A DNA stretch of 64,000 nt from an uncultured Alloprevotella sp. (lineage in GTDB: Bacteria > Bacteroidota > Bacteroidia > Bacteroidales > Bacteroidaceae), in contig CALUOQ010000008.1 in assembly GCA_944322325.1 (NCBI GenBank), forward strand, positions 58,271 to 122,270, written 5' to 3'. Below are positions 24,347-33,322 of this stretch, piece after piece. The number at the start of each line of letters is the position of its first letter. The first letter of the stretch is position 1. The notes under the pieces were generated by a model that saw only the letters and a program-made list of their open reading frames with translations, did not search any database and was not told the origin of the DNA. Both the position numbers and the translations under genes were made by a program.

Positions 24347-25897
24347 ATGAGAAAATCTACTATCTGGGTAATTTCCATCGTCATGGGGCTCTCTTTTCTT
24401 GCCTTGCTTTACTTGCAGGTGAGCTACTTCGACGAGGTAATCCGCACGCGTAAGGCGCAGTTCGACGTGTCGGTGAGCCGCAGTCTCGACCTGGCGGCCC
24501 ACAACCTGGAGCTCAACGAGACGCTCCAGGGACTGGAGCGCGAGATGCGCCGCACGATGTCCGCCGAGGCGTCGCGCCAGCTGGACGAGGCCTACGTCGC
24601 CGACTCGCTCGTGTCGACCGAACTCCAAGGACACAATATCGGCAGCCACGCCACGGCGAATTCCTCGTTCGAGCTGAAGACCCTGCCGGGACAAAATACT
24701 TCGATGGAGCGCGGATTGGCGCTGAGCGGGAAAAACTCCATCGCCGAAGCCTCGCTCGCGTACCAAAAGGAAGTGCGCAAACGCTACCATGCCCAAAAAG
24801 TCCTGCTCGACGAGGTCGTCAGTGCCATTCTGCGCGAGACGAGCAACAAACCGCTCAAGGAGCGCGTCAACTTCCGCGTGCTCGACCAGAATCTCAAAGC
24901 CGAGCTGTTGAAGAACGGCGTCGACATCCCCTATCACTTCCGGGTGCTTACGCGTAACGGCGACGAGGTGTACCGCTGTGCCGACTATGACGACGCCGGC
25001 GCCGCCTATGCCTATACCAAGCTGCTTTTCCCCAACGATCCGCCGTCGCAGCAAGGCATTATCAAGATCCATTTCCCACAAATGGGGAAGTACGTCTTCG
25101 CCAGTGTGCGCTACATGGTCCCGACCATTACGTTCACCATCATCCTGCTCATCGTCTTTATTTACACCATATATATATCGTTCCGCCAGAAGCGCCTTTC
25201 GGAGATAAAGAACGACTTCATCAACAACATGACGCACGAGTTCAAAACGCCTATCTCTACGATATCGCTGGCGGCCCAGATGTTGAAAGATCCGGGCGTA
25301 GCGAAAAGCGACGCCATGTTCAAACATATTTCGGGCATCATCAACGACGAGACGAAGCGCCTCCGCTTTCAGGTGGAGAAAGTGCTGCAGATGTCCATGT
25401 TCGACCAGCAGAAAGCCACATTCAAGCGGCGGGAAATTGACGCCAACGCTTTGCTCGCGAATGTGGTCGACACGTTCCGGCTGAAAGTGGAAAGCTACGG
25501 CGGAACCATCACTACTGACCTTCAGGCCACCGACGCCACCGTGTTCGTAGACGAAATGCATTTTACGAACGTCATATTCAACCTCATGGACAACGCCGTG
25601 AAGTACAAGCGCGAGGACGTGGACCTGCACCTCGACGTCGCCTCGCATAACGACGGGAGCAAGATTGTCATTACCATCGCCGACAACGGAATCGGCATCA
25701 AGAAGGAAGACCTGAAGAAAGTGTTCGAGAAGTTTTACCGCGTACATACCGGCAACCGGCACGACGTCAAGGGCTTCGGCCTGGGACTGGCTTACGTGAA
25801 AAACGTCATTACCATGCACAAAGGCACCGTAGTGGCGGAAAGCGAACTGGGAAAGGGAACAAAATTCATCATAACATTACCGATCATTAAAACTTAG
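24347..25897 (+). CDS. rprX: Sensor histidine kinase, RprX-like
   Basis: 516 residues from the ATG at 24347 (MRKSTIWVISIVMGLSF), matching the family start. Earlier in-frame codons lie upstream of the promoter box. Two membrane helices (about 8-25 and 255-278) enclose a periplasmic sensor region of about 230 residues. Then come the H-box 'FINNMTHEFKTPISTISLAA', N-box 'NLMDNAVKY', G1 'IADNGIGIKKEDL' and G2 'GFGLGLAYV'. It would autophosphorylate on the H-box His and pass phosphate to the RprY-like regulator 4 nt downstream. The signal is unknown. RprXY of Bacteroides fragilis was first noted through effects on envelope and tetracycline phenotypes in E. coli. Confidence 0.9.
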   Translation: MRKSTIWVISIVMGLSFLALLYLQVSYFDEVIRTRKAQFDVSVSRSLDLAAHNLELNETLQGLEREMRRTMSAEASRQLDEAYVADSLVSTELQGHNIGSHATANSSFELKTLPGQNTSMERGLALSGKNSIAEASLAYQKEVRKRYHAQKVLLDEVVSAILRETSNKPLKERVNFRVLDQNLKAELLKNGVDIPYHFRVLTRNGDEVYRCADYDDAGAAYAYTKLLFPNDPPSQQGIIKIHFPQMGKYVFASVRYMVPTITFTIILLIVFIYTIYISFRQKRLSEIKNDFINNMTHEFKTPISTISLAAQMLKDPGVAKSDAMFKHISGIINDETKRLRFQVEKVLQMSMFDQQKATFKRREIDANALLANVVDTFRLKVESYGGTITTDLQATDATVFVDEMHFTNVIFNLMDNAVKYKREDVDLHLDVASHNDGSKIVITIADNGIGIKKEDLKKVFEKFYRVHTGNRHDVKGFGLGLAYVKNVITMHKGTVVAESELGKGTKFIITLPIIKT

Positions 25898-25901
25898 AAT
25901 T

Positions 25902-26603
25902 ATGGACGAAAAACCGCGTATCTTACTCTGCGAAGACGACGAGAATCTCGGCATGCTCTTGCGCGAATACCTGCAAGCCAAGGAGTACGACACCGAGCTC
26001 TGCCCCGACGGCGAGGCTGGCTACAAGGCTTTCCTCAAAAGCAACTTCGACCTTTGCGTGCTTGACGTGATGATGCCCAAGAAGGACGGATTCGCGCTGG
26101 CTAAGGAAATCCGGCAGAGCAACGCCGAGGTGCCCATCATTTTCCTTACGGCCAAAACGCTGAAGGAAGACGTGCTCGACGGTTTCAAAATCGGCGCTGA
26201 CGATTACATTACCAAACCGTTCTCCATGGAGGAGCTGACGTTCCGTATCGAAGCCATCCTGCGCCGCGTGCGCGGCAAGAAGAACCGCGACCGCACCCAT
26301 TACAAAATCGGGAGCTTCACTTTCGACACCCAGAAGCAGATTCTGGCCCGCGGCGACAAGCAGACCAAACTCACGACCAAGGAGAGCGAACTGTTGAGCC
26401 TGCTGTGCGCCCACGCCAACGAAATCCTGCAACGCGACTTCGCTTTGAAGACCATCTGGATCGACGACAATTATTTCAACGCCCGCTCGATGGACGTGTA
26501 CATCACCAAGCTGCGCAAACATCTCAAGGAGGACGAGAACGTCGAGATTATCAACATTCACGGCAAAGGCTACAAGCTCATCACGCCCGACCCCGACTGT
26601 TGA
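25902..26603 (+). CDS. rprY: Response regulator, OmpR/PhoB type, RprY-like
   Basis: 233 residues. Receiver domain 'RILLCEDDENLGMLL' (acidic pocket), phospho-acceptor in 'FDLCVLDVMMPKKDG', 'IIFLTAKTL' and 'GADDYITKPFSMEEL' (conserved Lys). A winged-helix DNA-binding domain follows from about residue 135 ('LTTKESELLSLLCAHANEIL', 'NARSMDVYITKLRKHL', 'IINIHGKGYKL'). It is 4 nt after the kinase gene and closed by a strong terminator, so the two genes form one transcription unit. Target genes are unknown. RprY-type proteins have been linked to the oxidative-stress response in Porphyromonas. Confidence 0.92.
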   Translation: MDEKPRILLCEDDENLGMLLREYLQAKEYDTELCPDGEAGYKAFLKSNFDLCVLDVMMPKKDGFALAKEIRQSNAEVPIIFLTAKTLKEDVLDGFKIGADDYITKPFSMEELTFRIEAILRRVRGKKNRDRTHYKIGSFTFDTQKQILARGDKQTKLTTKESELLSLLCAHANEILQRDFALKTIWIDDNYFNARSMDVYITKLRKHLKEDENVEIINIHGKGYKLITPDPDC

Positions 26604-26630
26604 CGACTGCTGCGCGAGCGTAACCACAGA

Positions 26631-26667
26631 GGCGCTGCCCCCGTTCAGGGAGGGCGGCGCCTTTTTT
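26631..26667 (+). terminator. Terminator after rprY
   Basis: GGCGCTGCCC pairs with GGGCGGCGCC (one mismatch) around a short loop and is followed by six T (26661-26667). Confidence 0.85.
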
Positions 26668-26688
26668 CGTAGTCCACCGTCGGTGATG

Positions 26689-26784
26689 CGAAGTGTAGTC
26701 CCCGGCTTAACGAACGTAGTCCCAGGAATTTCTGTCGCAGCGATAGAATTTTCTGGGACTACGTTCGTATTCGTTAACACTTCG
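26689..26784. repeat. 21-nt palindromic repeat array, site 4
   Basis: End unit 26710-26730 with arm ACGAACGTAGTCCCAG, core unit 26731-26751 (CTGTCGCAGCGATAG) and inverted end unit 26752-26772 with arm CTGGGACTACGTTCGT. The arm sequence differs from every other site but is perfectly complementary within this one. Outer CGAAGTGT (26689-26696) and ACACTTCG (26777-26784) extend the symmetry. It lies between rprY and dnaA. Confidence 0.95.
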
Positions 26785-26844
26785 GGCCGTTTCGCGCGGG
26801 CTGAAAAAGTAAAACGAAGCGTTGCCCGTTTCTTAAAAAAGTGC

Positions 26845-26852
26845 CAACTTTG
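26845..26852 (+). promoter_or_regulatory. Possible -7 promoter box for dnaA
   Basis: CAACTTTG differs from TAnnTTTG at one position, 52 nt before the dnaA ATG. Offered only because no better box lies in the gap after the terminator. Confidence 0.35.
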
Positions 26853-26903
26853 CAGACCCGGACGCCGCCTTGTAGACCTTTGGCCGCGTCCGCACTCTCA
26901 CTG

Positions 26904-28319
26904 ATGGAAGTTCAGAAAGCCCGGGAGGCGTGGGAACAATGCCTCCGGTTCATCCGCGAAAACGTACCGCAGGAACAGACGTTCCGCACGTGGTTCGAAC
27001 CGTTGAAGTTCGTTAGCCTTGTTGACAAAAACAACGAGCGCCAGCTCACCGTAAGCGTACCCAGCCAGTTTGTCTACGAGGTCATCGAGGAACACTACCT
27101 CGGACTCATGCGCGCCGCTATACGCCAGGCTTTCGGCGAGGGCATCCTGCTCATGTACCGCGTCGAGGTGGACAAGAGCAGCCGCAGCAAGACAAGCATA
27201 GCGTCGTCCGGCTCGTCGCCCTCGGTGAAGGGGCATACGCCTGCCGCCGCGCCGCTTGTTCCCGACGGACCGCCCACGCCTACGGTGGTGCAGGACGTCG
27301 ACCCGAACCTGAACCCCGACTATACGTTCGAGAACTTCCTTGAAGGCGAGAGCAACAAGCTCGCGCGCAGCGTCGGCCTGTCCATTGCCGACAACCCGAC
27401 CAGCGTCACGTTCAACCCGTTTTTCGTTTACGGCCCGTCGGGCGTGGGCAAGACTCACTTGGCCAACGCCATCGGCGTACGCATCAAGGAGCGCACGCCC
27501 GAGCGGCGCGTGCTGATGGTTTCGGCCCATCTCTTCATGGTGCAGTACACCGATTCCGTTCGCCACAACACGACCAACAGCTTCATCAACTTTTATCAGA
27601 GCGTCGACGTCCTGATTATCGACGACATCCAGGAGCTTACCACGCCGCGCACTCAGCAAACTTTCTTCCATATCTTCAATCACCTGCATCAGAACAAGCG
27701 ATTGCTGATCATGACGTGCGACCGCCCGCCCGCCCAGCTCGAAGGCATGGAGGACCGGCTTCTGAGTCGCTTCAAGTGGGGTATGGCCGCCTCGCTCTCC
27801 CGTCCGGACGCCCTGTTGCGCCGGCGCATACTCGAGTCGAAGATACGGCGCAACGGACTGTCGATTTCGGCCGATGTGGTCAGTTACATTGCCGAAAATG
27901 TCAGCAGCAATGTGCGCGAGCTCGAAGGAGTCGTCAATTCGCTCATGGTGCAAAGTATCGTCGACAACCGCGACATCGACGTCAGTATGGCGGCGCAGGT
28001 GGTCAGTCGCCTGATTAATCTCGAAAAGCGGGAACTCACCGCCGAGGCCATCACCAAGAGCGTGTGCAAGCACTACGGCGTGAAGGAGCGCGACGTCGCC
28101 TCGCCCAGCCGTAAGCGTGACATCGTGCAGGCCCGGCAGCTGGCCATGTACCTGAGCCAGAAGTACACGGACCTGCCGCTGACCGAAATCGGGCGGCGTG
28201 TAGGAAAGCGCGACCATTCCACCGTGTTGCACGCTTGCCGGCAAGTCGAAAAACGCCTTTCCATCGACATGGATTTCCGTCGCGAAGTCGAAGAGGTGGA
28301 AGGTCAGCTTTTCGTGTAA
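26904..28319 (+). CDS. dnaA: Chromosomal replication initiator DnaA
   Basis: 471 residues from the ATG at 26904, which gives the family start MEVQKAREAWEQCLRFI. Domain I ('TFRTWFEPLKF'), a variable Ser/Pro linker (about 90-130), then AAA+ domain with Walker A 'GPSGVGKTHLANAI', Walker B 'VLIIDDIQEL' and sensor motifs. Domain IV ends with the DnaA-box-binding signature 'GKRDHSTVLHACRQV'. It unwinds oriC. I see no cluster of DnaA boxes or AT-rich unwinding element beside the gene, so the origin need not be here. It lies 18 nt before recQ and may share its transcript. Confidence 0.97.
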   Translation: MEVQKAREAWEQCLRFIRENVPQEQTFRTWFEPLKFVSLVDKNNERQLTVSVPSQFVYEVIEEHYLGLMRAAIRQAFGEGILLMYRVEVDKSSRSKTSIASSGSSPSVKGHTPAAAPLVPDGPPTPTVVQDVDPNLNPDYTFENFLEGESNKLARSVGLSIADNPTSVTFNPFFVYGPSGVGKTHLANAIGVRIKERTPERRVLMVSAHLFMVQYTDSVRHNTTNSFINFYQSVDVLIIDDIQELTTPRTQQTFFHIFNHLHQNKRLLIMTCDRPPAQLEGMEDRLLSRFKWGMAASLSRPDALLRRRILESKIRRNGLSISADVVSYIAENVSSNVRELEGVVNSLMVQSIVDNRDIDVSMAAQVVSRLINLEKRELTAEAITKSVCKHYGVKERDVASPSRKRDIVQARQLAMYLSQKYTDLPLTEIGRRVGKRDHSTVLHACRQVEKRLSIDMDFRREVEEVEGQLFV

Positions 28320-28337
28320 CTCCGAGCCGTCATCGTC

Positions 28338-30164
28338 ATGTTGCTCGATACCCTCCGACGTTATTTCGGCTACGACGCTTTCCGCCCCCAGCAAGAGGCC
28401 ATTATCCGCCATGTCATGGCGGGCGGCGACTGCCTCGTCCTGATGCCCACGGGCGGCGGGAAGAGCCTTTGTTACCAGATACCCGCACTCGAAATGGAGG
28501 GCACGGCGGTGGTCGTCTCGCCGCTGATTTCGCTCATGAAGGACCAGGTCGAGGCGCTCCGGGCCAACGGCATAGCCGCTGTAGCGCTCCACAGCGCCCT
28601 GTCGGCTGACGAACTGGCCCGTCAGCGTCGGGCGTGTGCCGAGGGCCGCGTCAAGCTGCTCTACCTGTCGCCCGAGACGTTGCTGTCGGAGCTGCCCTAT
28701 TTGCTGCGCGACATCCGCGTCAGCCTGTTCGCCGTCGACGAGGCCCATTGCGTGAGCCAGTGGGGACACGACTTCCGTCCGGAATATACGAAGCTGGGCG
28801 TGTTGCGCCGGGAGTTCCCCGGCGTGCCCGTCATGGCGCTGACCGCCACGGCCGACAAAGTGACGCGGCAGGACATCCTTGCGCAACTGCAACTGCGCGA
28901 CCCGGCCGTGTTCGTCTCCTCCTTCGACCGGCCCAACCTGAGCCTCGACGTGAAGCGCGGACTCAAAGGGCGGGAAAAACTGTCGGCTCTTGTCGACTTC
29001 ATCGCGCAGCATCCCGGGCAAAGCGGGATAGTCTACTGCCTGGCGCGCAAGACGACAGAAAAGCTGGCCGCCGACCTGCGCGCCAAGGGCATAGAGGCCG
29101 TGCCCTATCACGCTGGCCTTGGTCCGACCGAGCGCGACCTGGCGCAGACCGACTTCCTGCGCGACCGCGTGCAGGTCGTCGTCGCGACCATCGCCTTCGG
29201 CATGGGCATCGACAAAAGCAACGTCCGATGGGTTGTCCACTACAACCTGCCCAAAAGCATAGAGAGCTTCTATCAGGAAATAGGGCGTGCCGGGCGCGAC
29301 GGACTGCCATCGGACACGCTGCTGCTGTACAACTATTCCGACATCGTGCAGCTCACAACCTTTGCGAGGGAGAGCGGGCAGCGCGAGATAAACCTCGAGC
29401 GGCTCAGCCGTATGCAGGAGTATGCCGAGGCCGACGTCTGCCGGCGGCGCATCCTGCTCAATTATTTCGGTGAGGTGAGCAGCCATGACTGCGGCAACTG
29501 CGACGTATGCCATCACCCGCCCCAGCGCTTCGACGGTACCGTGCTGGCGCAGAAAGCGCTCAGTGCCATTGTGCGTACCGGCGAGCAGGCCGGTTTCCAG
29601 TGCGTTGTCGACATCCTGACCGGCCGCTATTCGCCCGCGGTGCGCGAGCAGGGTTACGAGCGCCTTCGCACGTTTGGCGCGGGCCGCGACGTGCCCGGCC
29701 GCGACTGGCAGGACTATCTTTTGCAGATGCTTCAGTCCGGCTTGTTCAGTATTGCTTACGACGAGCACAACCACCTGAAAGTCACGCCTCTCGGTCGCAG
29801 TGTGCTTTACGGCGAACGCACTTTCCAGCTTGCCGTGATTCGTCGCGAAACGCCCAAGCCGAAGCCCGAGCGCAGCCGCAAGAAAAGCGTTCCCGTCGCT
29901 CCGCGTATTCCCCTGTCCGAACCGGTTGCCGATGAGACCGACAAGGACGACCTGTTCCAGCACCTGCGTGCCCTGCGCCGGAGGTTGGCCGACGCGCAGG
30001 GCCTCCCGCCCTACATCGTGCTGAGCGACAAAGTGCTGCGGCAGCTGGCCCTTGTGCGTCCCGCTACGGTTGAGGCTTTCGGCCTAATCAGCGGCATCGG
30101 CGAGTTCAAGCAAAAAAAGTACGGCAAGCTTTTTGTCGACGCTATCAAAGAATTTCGGGGATAG
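28338..30164 (+). CDS. recQ: ATP-dependent DNA helicase RecQ
   Basis: 608 residues. SF2 helicase motifs: motif I '[16 protein letters not shown]', motif II '[18 protein letters not shown]', motif III 'ALTATAD', motifs V-VI '[21 protein letters not shown]' region and '[10 protein letters not shown]'. The zinc-binding Cys set is '[12 protein letters not shown]' with 'CGNCDVC', then a winged-helix (RQC) domain and a C-terminal HRDC domain ('[22 protein letters not shown]'). A 3'-5' helicase acting in recombination and repair. Its stop is 65 nt before the AAA ATPase start, with a separate promoter box between. Confidence 0.96.
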   Translation: MLLDTLRRYFGYDAFRPQQEAIIRHVMAGGDCLVLMPTGGGKSLCYQIPALEMEGTAVVVSPLISLMKDQVEALRANGIAAVALHSALSADELARQRRACAEGRVKLLYLSPETLLSELPYLLRDIRVSLFAVDEAHCVSQWGHDFRPEYTKLGVLRREFPGVPVMALTATADKVTRQDILAQLQLRDPAVFVSSFDRPNLSLDVKRGLKGREKLSALVDFIAQHPGQSGIVYCLARKTTEKLAADLRAKGIEAVPYHAGLGPTERDLAQTDFLRDRVQVVVATIAFGMGIDKSNVRWVVHYNLPKSIESFYQEIGRAGRDGLPSDTLLLYNYSDIVQLTTFARESGQREINLERLSRMQEYAEADVCRRRILLNYFGEVSSHDCGNCDVCHHPPQRFDGTVLAQKALSAIVRTGEQAGFQCVVDILTGRYSPAVREQGYERLRTFGAGRDVPGRDWQDYLLQMLQSGLFSIAYDEHNHLKVTPLGRSVLYGERTFQLAVIRRETPKPKPERSRKKSVPVAPRIPLSEPVADETDKDDLFQHLRALRRRLADAQGLPPYIVLSDKVLRQLALVRPATVEAFGLISGIGEFKQKKYGKLFVDAIKEFRG

Positions 30165-30190
30165 CGCACTGCCCTTACGGGAGAAAACCG

Positions 30191-30198
30191 TATATTTG
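30191..30198 (+). promoter_or_regulatory. -7 promoter box for the AAA ATPase/DUF4435 pair
   Basis: TATATTTG matches TAnnTTTG, 31 nt before the ATG at 30229. A purine-rich GGGAGG lies 7 nt before that ATG. Confidence 0.6.
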
Positions 30199-30228
30199 TA
30201 GGAAATTCCATTAGTGGGAGGTACGCGT

Positions 30229-31056
30229 ATGGTAAAGATGGCCAACAGCATCCGCCGTATCGAAATTTCAAGTCTTTGGAGCGGACGCAAGCACATAGTC
30301 TGGGAACTGCATCCCGAGGTGAACATCCTGAGCGGCGTAAACGGCGTCGGCAAGACGACCATCCTCAACAAGCTGATTCGCCGCCTGCGTGACGGCAACG
30401 GCATTGGCGAGCTCAACCACGACGTCGAGCCGGGCGTCTACATCGACTTCGACCCCGCCGATGCCACCTCCATCCGTTACGACGTCATCCGCAGTTTCGA
30501 CCGTCCGCTCATTCATGGCGACCTCATCGCCCAAATGGCCGACACCCGCGTCGCTACGGAACTCGACTGGCAGCTTTATCAGTTGCAGCGCCGTTATTTG
30601 GATTACCAGGTCAACGTCGGCAACCGCATGATTGCCCTCCTGACAAGCGGCAGCCCCGACGCGCGCGAGAAGGCCACCGCCTTGGCCTCGGCCAAGCAGC
30701 GCTTTCAGGACATGGTGGACGACCTCTTCAGCGAGACGGGCAAGAAAATAGACCGGACGAGCAACGAGATACGCTTCGAGCAGATCGGCGAAACGCTGTT
30801 GCCCCACCAGCTTTCGAGCGGGGAGAAGCAGATGCTCGTCATCCTGCTCACGGTGCTCATAGAGGACAGGCAGTCGTACGCCCTGTTTATGGACGAGCCC
30901 GAAGTGAGCCTCCACGTCGAGTGGCAGCAGCGCCTCATCGGCCTTATCCGCGAGCTGAATCCGCATGCCCAAATCGTGCTTTCCACGCACTCGCCCGCCG
31001 TCATCATGGACGGCTGGCTCGACGCCGTCACCGAGGTGAGCGACATTACGGAATAA
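30229..31056 (+). CDS. AAA ATPase (ABC/SMC-type head), partner of DUF4435 protein
   Basis: 275 residues from ATG 30229 (MVKMANSIRRIEISSLW), preferred over a GTG at 30214 because GGGAGG sits at the right distance. Walker A 'LSGVNGVGKTTILNKL' (about 34-49), ABC signature-like 'LSSGEKQMLVILL', Walker B 'YALFMDEPEVSLHVEWQ' and a final 'QIVLSTHSPAVI' H-loop: the AAA_15/AAA_21 layout shared by OLD-family and AriA ATPases. A 32-nt gap separates it from a DUF4435 (TOPRIM-like) gene. The ATPase-plus-DUF4435 order is that of the PARIS anti-phage system, but this ATPase is short and the pair sits in a housekeeping context after recQ. Confidence 0.8.
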   Translation: MVKMANSIRRIEISSLWSGRKHIVWELHPEVNILSGVNGVGKTTILNKLIRRLRDGNGIGELNHDVEPGVYIDFDPADATSIRYDVIRSFDRPLIHGDLIAQMADTRVATELDWQLYQLQRRYLDYQVNVGNRMIALLTSGSPDAREKATALASAKQRFQDMVDDLFSETGKKIDRTSNEIRFEQIGETLLPHQLSSGEKQMLVILLTVLIEDRQSYALFMDEPEVSLHVEWQQRLIGLIRELNPHAQIVLSTHSPAVIMDGWLDAVTEVSDITE

Positions 31057-31088
31057 CCTTTTCTGACACCCGAAACAGTCCCCGAGCA

Positions 31089-32159
31089 ATGTCCAAGCGC
31101 CTCTCCCGAAATCTCACGTCCCGTTACCTCGAAGCCGCGCACTACCTGCGTTCCAAGCAGGCGCGGCGCAAAATCTTCGCGTACGTCGAGAGTTACGACG
31201 ATGTGCTTTTCTGGAGCCAGCTGCTGCGTGAGGTTGAGACGGAGGAGTACTGCTTCGAAGTAATGCTGCCCTCGCGTACCTCGTTGTGTAAAGGCAAGCG
31301 CATGGCCCTGACGAACGTGACGGGCGAGCAGCTCGGGCGGAACATGATAGCCTGCGTCGACGCCGACTACGACTACCTCATGCAGGGCGTCACTGACACT
31401 TCGCGCACCGTCACCACCAATCCTTACGTCTTCCATACCTACGTGTACGCCATCGAGAGCTTCCAATGCTACGCCCCGGCCCTCCATGACGTCTGTGTCA
31501 TGGCTACGCTCAACGACCGCCGCATCTTCGACTTCGAAGCCTTCCTTGCGGCGTTTTCTGAGATAGTCTGGCCTCTTTTTGTCTGGTCGATTTGGTGCTA
31601 TCGCTACGGTTATTACAAATCCTTCTCCATGGCGGACTTCTGCACCGTCGTGGCCATCAGCAACCCCAGCTTCTATCATCCGGAGCAGACCCTCGAGCAG
31701 TTGCGCCACCGCGTCAACCGCAAGATAGGCTGGCTACAGCACCACTTCCCGCAAGCCAAGGGCCACTACACGCAACTGGGCGACGAACTGCAGCGCCTGG
31801 GTGTCACGCCGTCGACTACCTATTTATATATGCGCGGGCATGACCTGTGTGACAACGTTGTCTCGCCGCTGCTGGCCGGTGTTTGCGAGATGTTGCGCCG
31901 CGAGCGCGAACGCGAGATCCGCCGGTTGGCAGAACACAGCACCCAGATGCAGAACGAGCTGTCGGCCTATCAGCACGCCGCCTCGCCCTTTGAGGAAATG
32001 CTGCGCAAGCACTCCGCCTATCGCGACGCCGAACCCTACCGCCGCATCCAGGCCGACGTGCGCCGTTTCCTTTCCGAACTGAAATCACCAAAGTCAGAAA
32101 AAGATGAGCGAAACCCCTCAGACGGGCTATCAGGCCCGGACGCACCACAAGCCCGTTAA
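31089..32159 (+). CDS. DUF4435 (TOPRIM-like) protein, AriB-like
   Basis: 356 residues from ATG 31089 (MSKRLSRNL). The first 100 residues show the DUF4435 pattern 'KIFAYVESYDDVLFW', an acidic residue after a strand, then 'NMIACVDADYDYL', a D-x-D type motif, as in TOPRIM nucleases (OLD, AriB). 'VFHTYVYAIESFQCY' is also typical. The middle and C-terminal parts are helical with a coiled-coil-like region ('LRREREREIRRLAEHSTQMQNEL'). The preceding ATPase is its probable partner. Its last 56 nt overlap the start of the next gene in another frame. Whether it cuts DNA or tRNA (as AriB does) is not decidable here. Confidence 0.8.
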   Translation: MSKRLSRNLTSRYLEAAHYLRSKQARRKIFAYVESYDDVLFWSQLLREVETEEYCFEVMLPSRTSLCKGKRMALTNVTGEQLGRNMIACVDADYDYLMQGVTDTSRTVTTNPYVFHTYVYAIESFQCYAPALHDVCVMATLNDRRIFDFEAFLAAFSEIVWPLFVWSIWCYRYGYYKSFSMADFCTVVAISNPSFYHPEQTLEQLRHRVNRKIGWLQHHFPQAKGHYTQLGDELQRLGVTPSTTYLYMRGHDLCDNVVSPLLAGVCEMLRREREREIRRLAEHSTQMQNELSAYQHAASPFEEMLRKHSAYRDAEPYRRIQADVRRFLSELKSPKSEKDERNPSDGLSGPDAPQAR

Positions 32160-32499
32160 ACGTTATTGCCAGACGCTCGACCTGCGCGACGATCCGGCCC
32201 TCATTGCCGAGTATCGCCGCCTGCACAGTGAGCAAGGCGTCTGGCGCGAAATCCTCGACGGCATCCGTAGCGTCGGCATCCTCGAAATGGAAATCTACCT
32301 GCTCGGTACGCGCCTTTTCATGATTGTCGAGACAGCGCCCGACTTCGACTGGACCTCCGCCATGGCCCGGCTGGCCACCCTGCCGCGCCAGGCAGAGTGG
32401 GAGGAGTTGACCGGCCGTTACCAGCAAGCCCTGCCCGGCGCCTCGTCCGCCGAGAAGTGGAAACTCATGGAGCGCATCTTCCACCTTTACGGCGAGTAG
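32104..32499 (+). CDS. L-rhamnose mutarotase family protein
   Basis: 131 residues. 'VKRYCQTLDLRDDPALIAEYRRLHS', 'GIRSVGILEMEIYLLGTRLFMIVET' and 'PRQAEWEELTGRYQQALP' match the RhaM/YiiL family, which interconverts alpha and beta anomers of L-rhamnose or L-fucose. The domain begins at about residue 18, so the ATG at 32104 inside the end of the DUF4435 gene is needed. The two genes overlap by 56 nt in different frames. There are no rhamnose catabolic genes in the window. Fucose or rhamnose release from host or plant glycans would give it a purpose. Confidence 0.85.
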   Translation: MSETPQTGYQARTHHKPVKRYCQTLDLRDDPALIAEYRRLHSEQGVWREILDGIRSVGILEMEIYLLGTRLFMIVETAPDFDWTSAMARLATLPRQAEWEELTGRYQQALPGASSAEKWKLMERIFHLYGE

Positions 32500-32525
32500 C
32501 AAAGTCCGTCGCAACCCTCGTGAAT

Positions 32526-32609
32526 ACAAGTACTACGACAGAAAAAACTGGGACTACGCCAGGATTTCCTGTCGTAGTACTTGTTGTGACCGGTCGCAGC
32601 ACTTGTCCG
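32526..32609. repeat. 21-nt palindromic repeat array, site 5
   Basis: End unit 32526-32546 (ACAAGTACTACGACAG), variant unit 32547-32567 (CTGGGACTACGCCAGG, resembling the site-4 arm), inverted end unit 32568-32588 (CTGTCGTAGTACTTGT) and a further end-like unit 32589-32609 (CGGTCGCAGCACTTGT). No core unit is present. It lies between the mutarotase gene and the nuo promoter. Confidence 0.92.
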
Positions 32610-32699
32610 GCGAGGGAGGGACATTAACGTTTCTATGGCCTTTCGACAGATTTCGAAAGCCGTTCCCCGCATTTTTAACACAGAAAGTGCTACGCCGAG

Positions 32700-32731
32700 T
32701 TGGCATTCGATGATAATTATTACTAACTTTG
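32700..32731 (+). promoter_or_regulatory. Promoter of the nuo operon
   Basis: -33 TTGG (32700-32703) and -7 TAACTTTG (32724-32731), start-to-start spacing 24, in good agreement with the Bacteroidetes consensus. Transcription would start near 32738. Confidence 0.75.
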
Positions 32732-32737
32732 CCCGCC

Positions 32738-32971
32738 GTAAGACGAAAGACGTGAGACAGAGCACAACGATGCTTTGCGTCGGGGGTATCCGGCCAGAGC
32801 GGTCCAAAGTTTTTCTGGGTTTCAGGTCGCCGGGAGGCGCTCTGAGCCGTGTTGTGTTTGCACGTCGGGCGGCAGAGGCCGTGCGTAGCGTGCTCTTTTC
32901 GTCTTTACCCGCTTTGTCCGCGTCGATTGTCTCAGCGAAACGAGAAACATTAACTAATAACATTTAGAGCT
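32738..32971 (+). other. Long 5' leader of the nuo operon
   Basis: About 234 nt between the predicted start and the nuoA ATG contain no supported reading frame. GC-rich blocks could fold, and the last 40 nt (CATTAACTAATAACATTTAG) are AT-rich and open around the ribosome site. No known riboswitch is recognised. Confidence 0.5.
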
Positions 32972-33322
32972 ATGAACTTTACCTTATTAGTAACAGTACT
33001 GTTGACAGGTATAGCGTTCGTCGCCATTGTCGTACTGCTGGCTCAGCTGATTTCTCCGCGCTCATTCAACGCGCAGAAAGAGGAGGCCTACGAGTGCGGT
33101 ATCCCGACGCGCGGCCGCTCGTGGATGCAGTTCCGCGTGGGTTACTACTTGTTTGCCATTCTGTTCCTGATGTTCGACGTGGAAACGATGTTCCTCTTCC
33201 CGTGGGCCGTCGTGATGCGTAGCCTCGGTCCGGCCGGACTGTTGAGCGTGCTCTTCTTCTTGTTTATCTTAGTTCTGGGCTTGGCTTACGCCTGGAGGAA
33301 AGGAGCGCTCAAATGGCAATGA
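32972..33322 (+). CDS. nuoA: NADH-quinone oxidoreductase subunit A
   Basis: 116 residues with three hydrophobic helices, the family size. Between helices 1 and 2 is the conserved loop 'QKEEAYECGIPTRGRSWMQFRVGYYLFAI' containing the Cys of NuoA/ND3 that reports the quinone-site state, then 'LMFDVETMFLFPWAVVM' with the conserved acidic helix 2. It is the first gene of the operon and overlaps nuoB by 10 nt. It belongs to the membrane arm at the interface with the peripheral arm. Confidence 0.93.
   Translation: MNFTLLVTVLLTGIAFVAIVVLLAQLISPRSFNAQKEEAYECGIPTRGRSWMQFRVGYYLFAILFLMFDVETMFLFPWAVVMRSLGPAGLLSVLFFLFILVLGLAYAWRKGALKWQ

Noticed and set aside
26604-26903. Chromosomal origin next to dnaA
   Set aside because: I see a terminator, repeat site 4 and a weak promoter box, but no DnaA-box cluster or AT-rich unwinding region.
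26898-29963. Open frame of 1021 codons opposite to dnaA and recQ
   Set aside because: Shadow frame with no recognisable domain. The plus-strand genes are certain.
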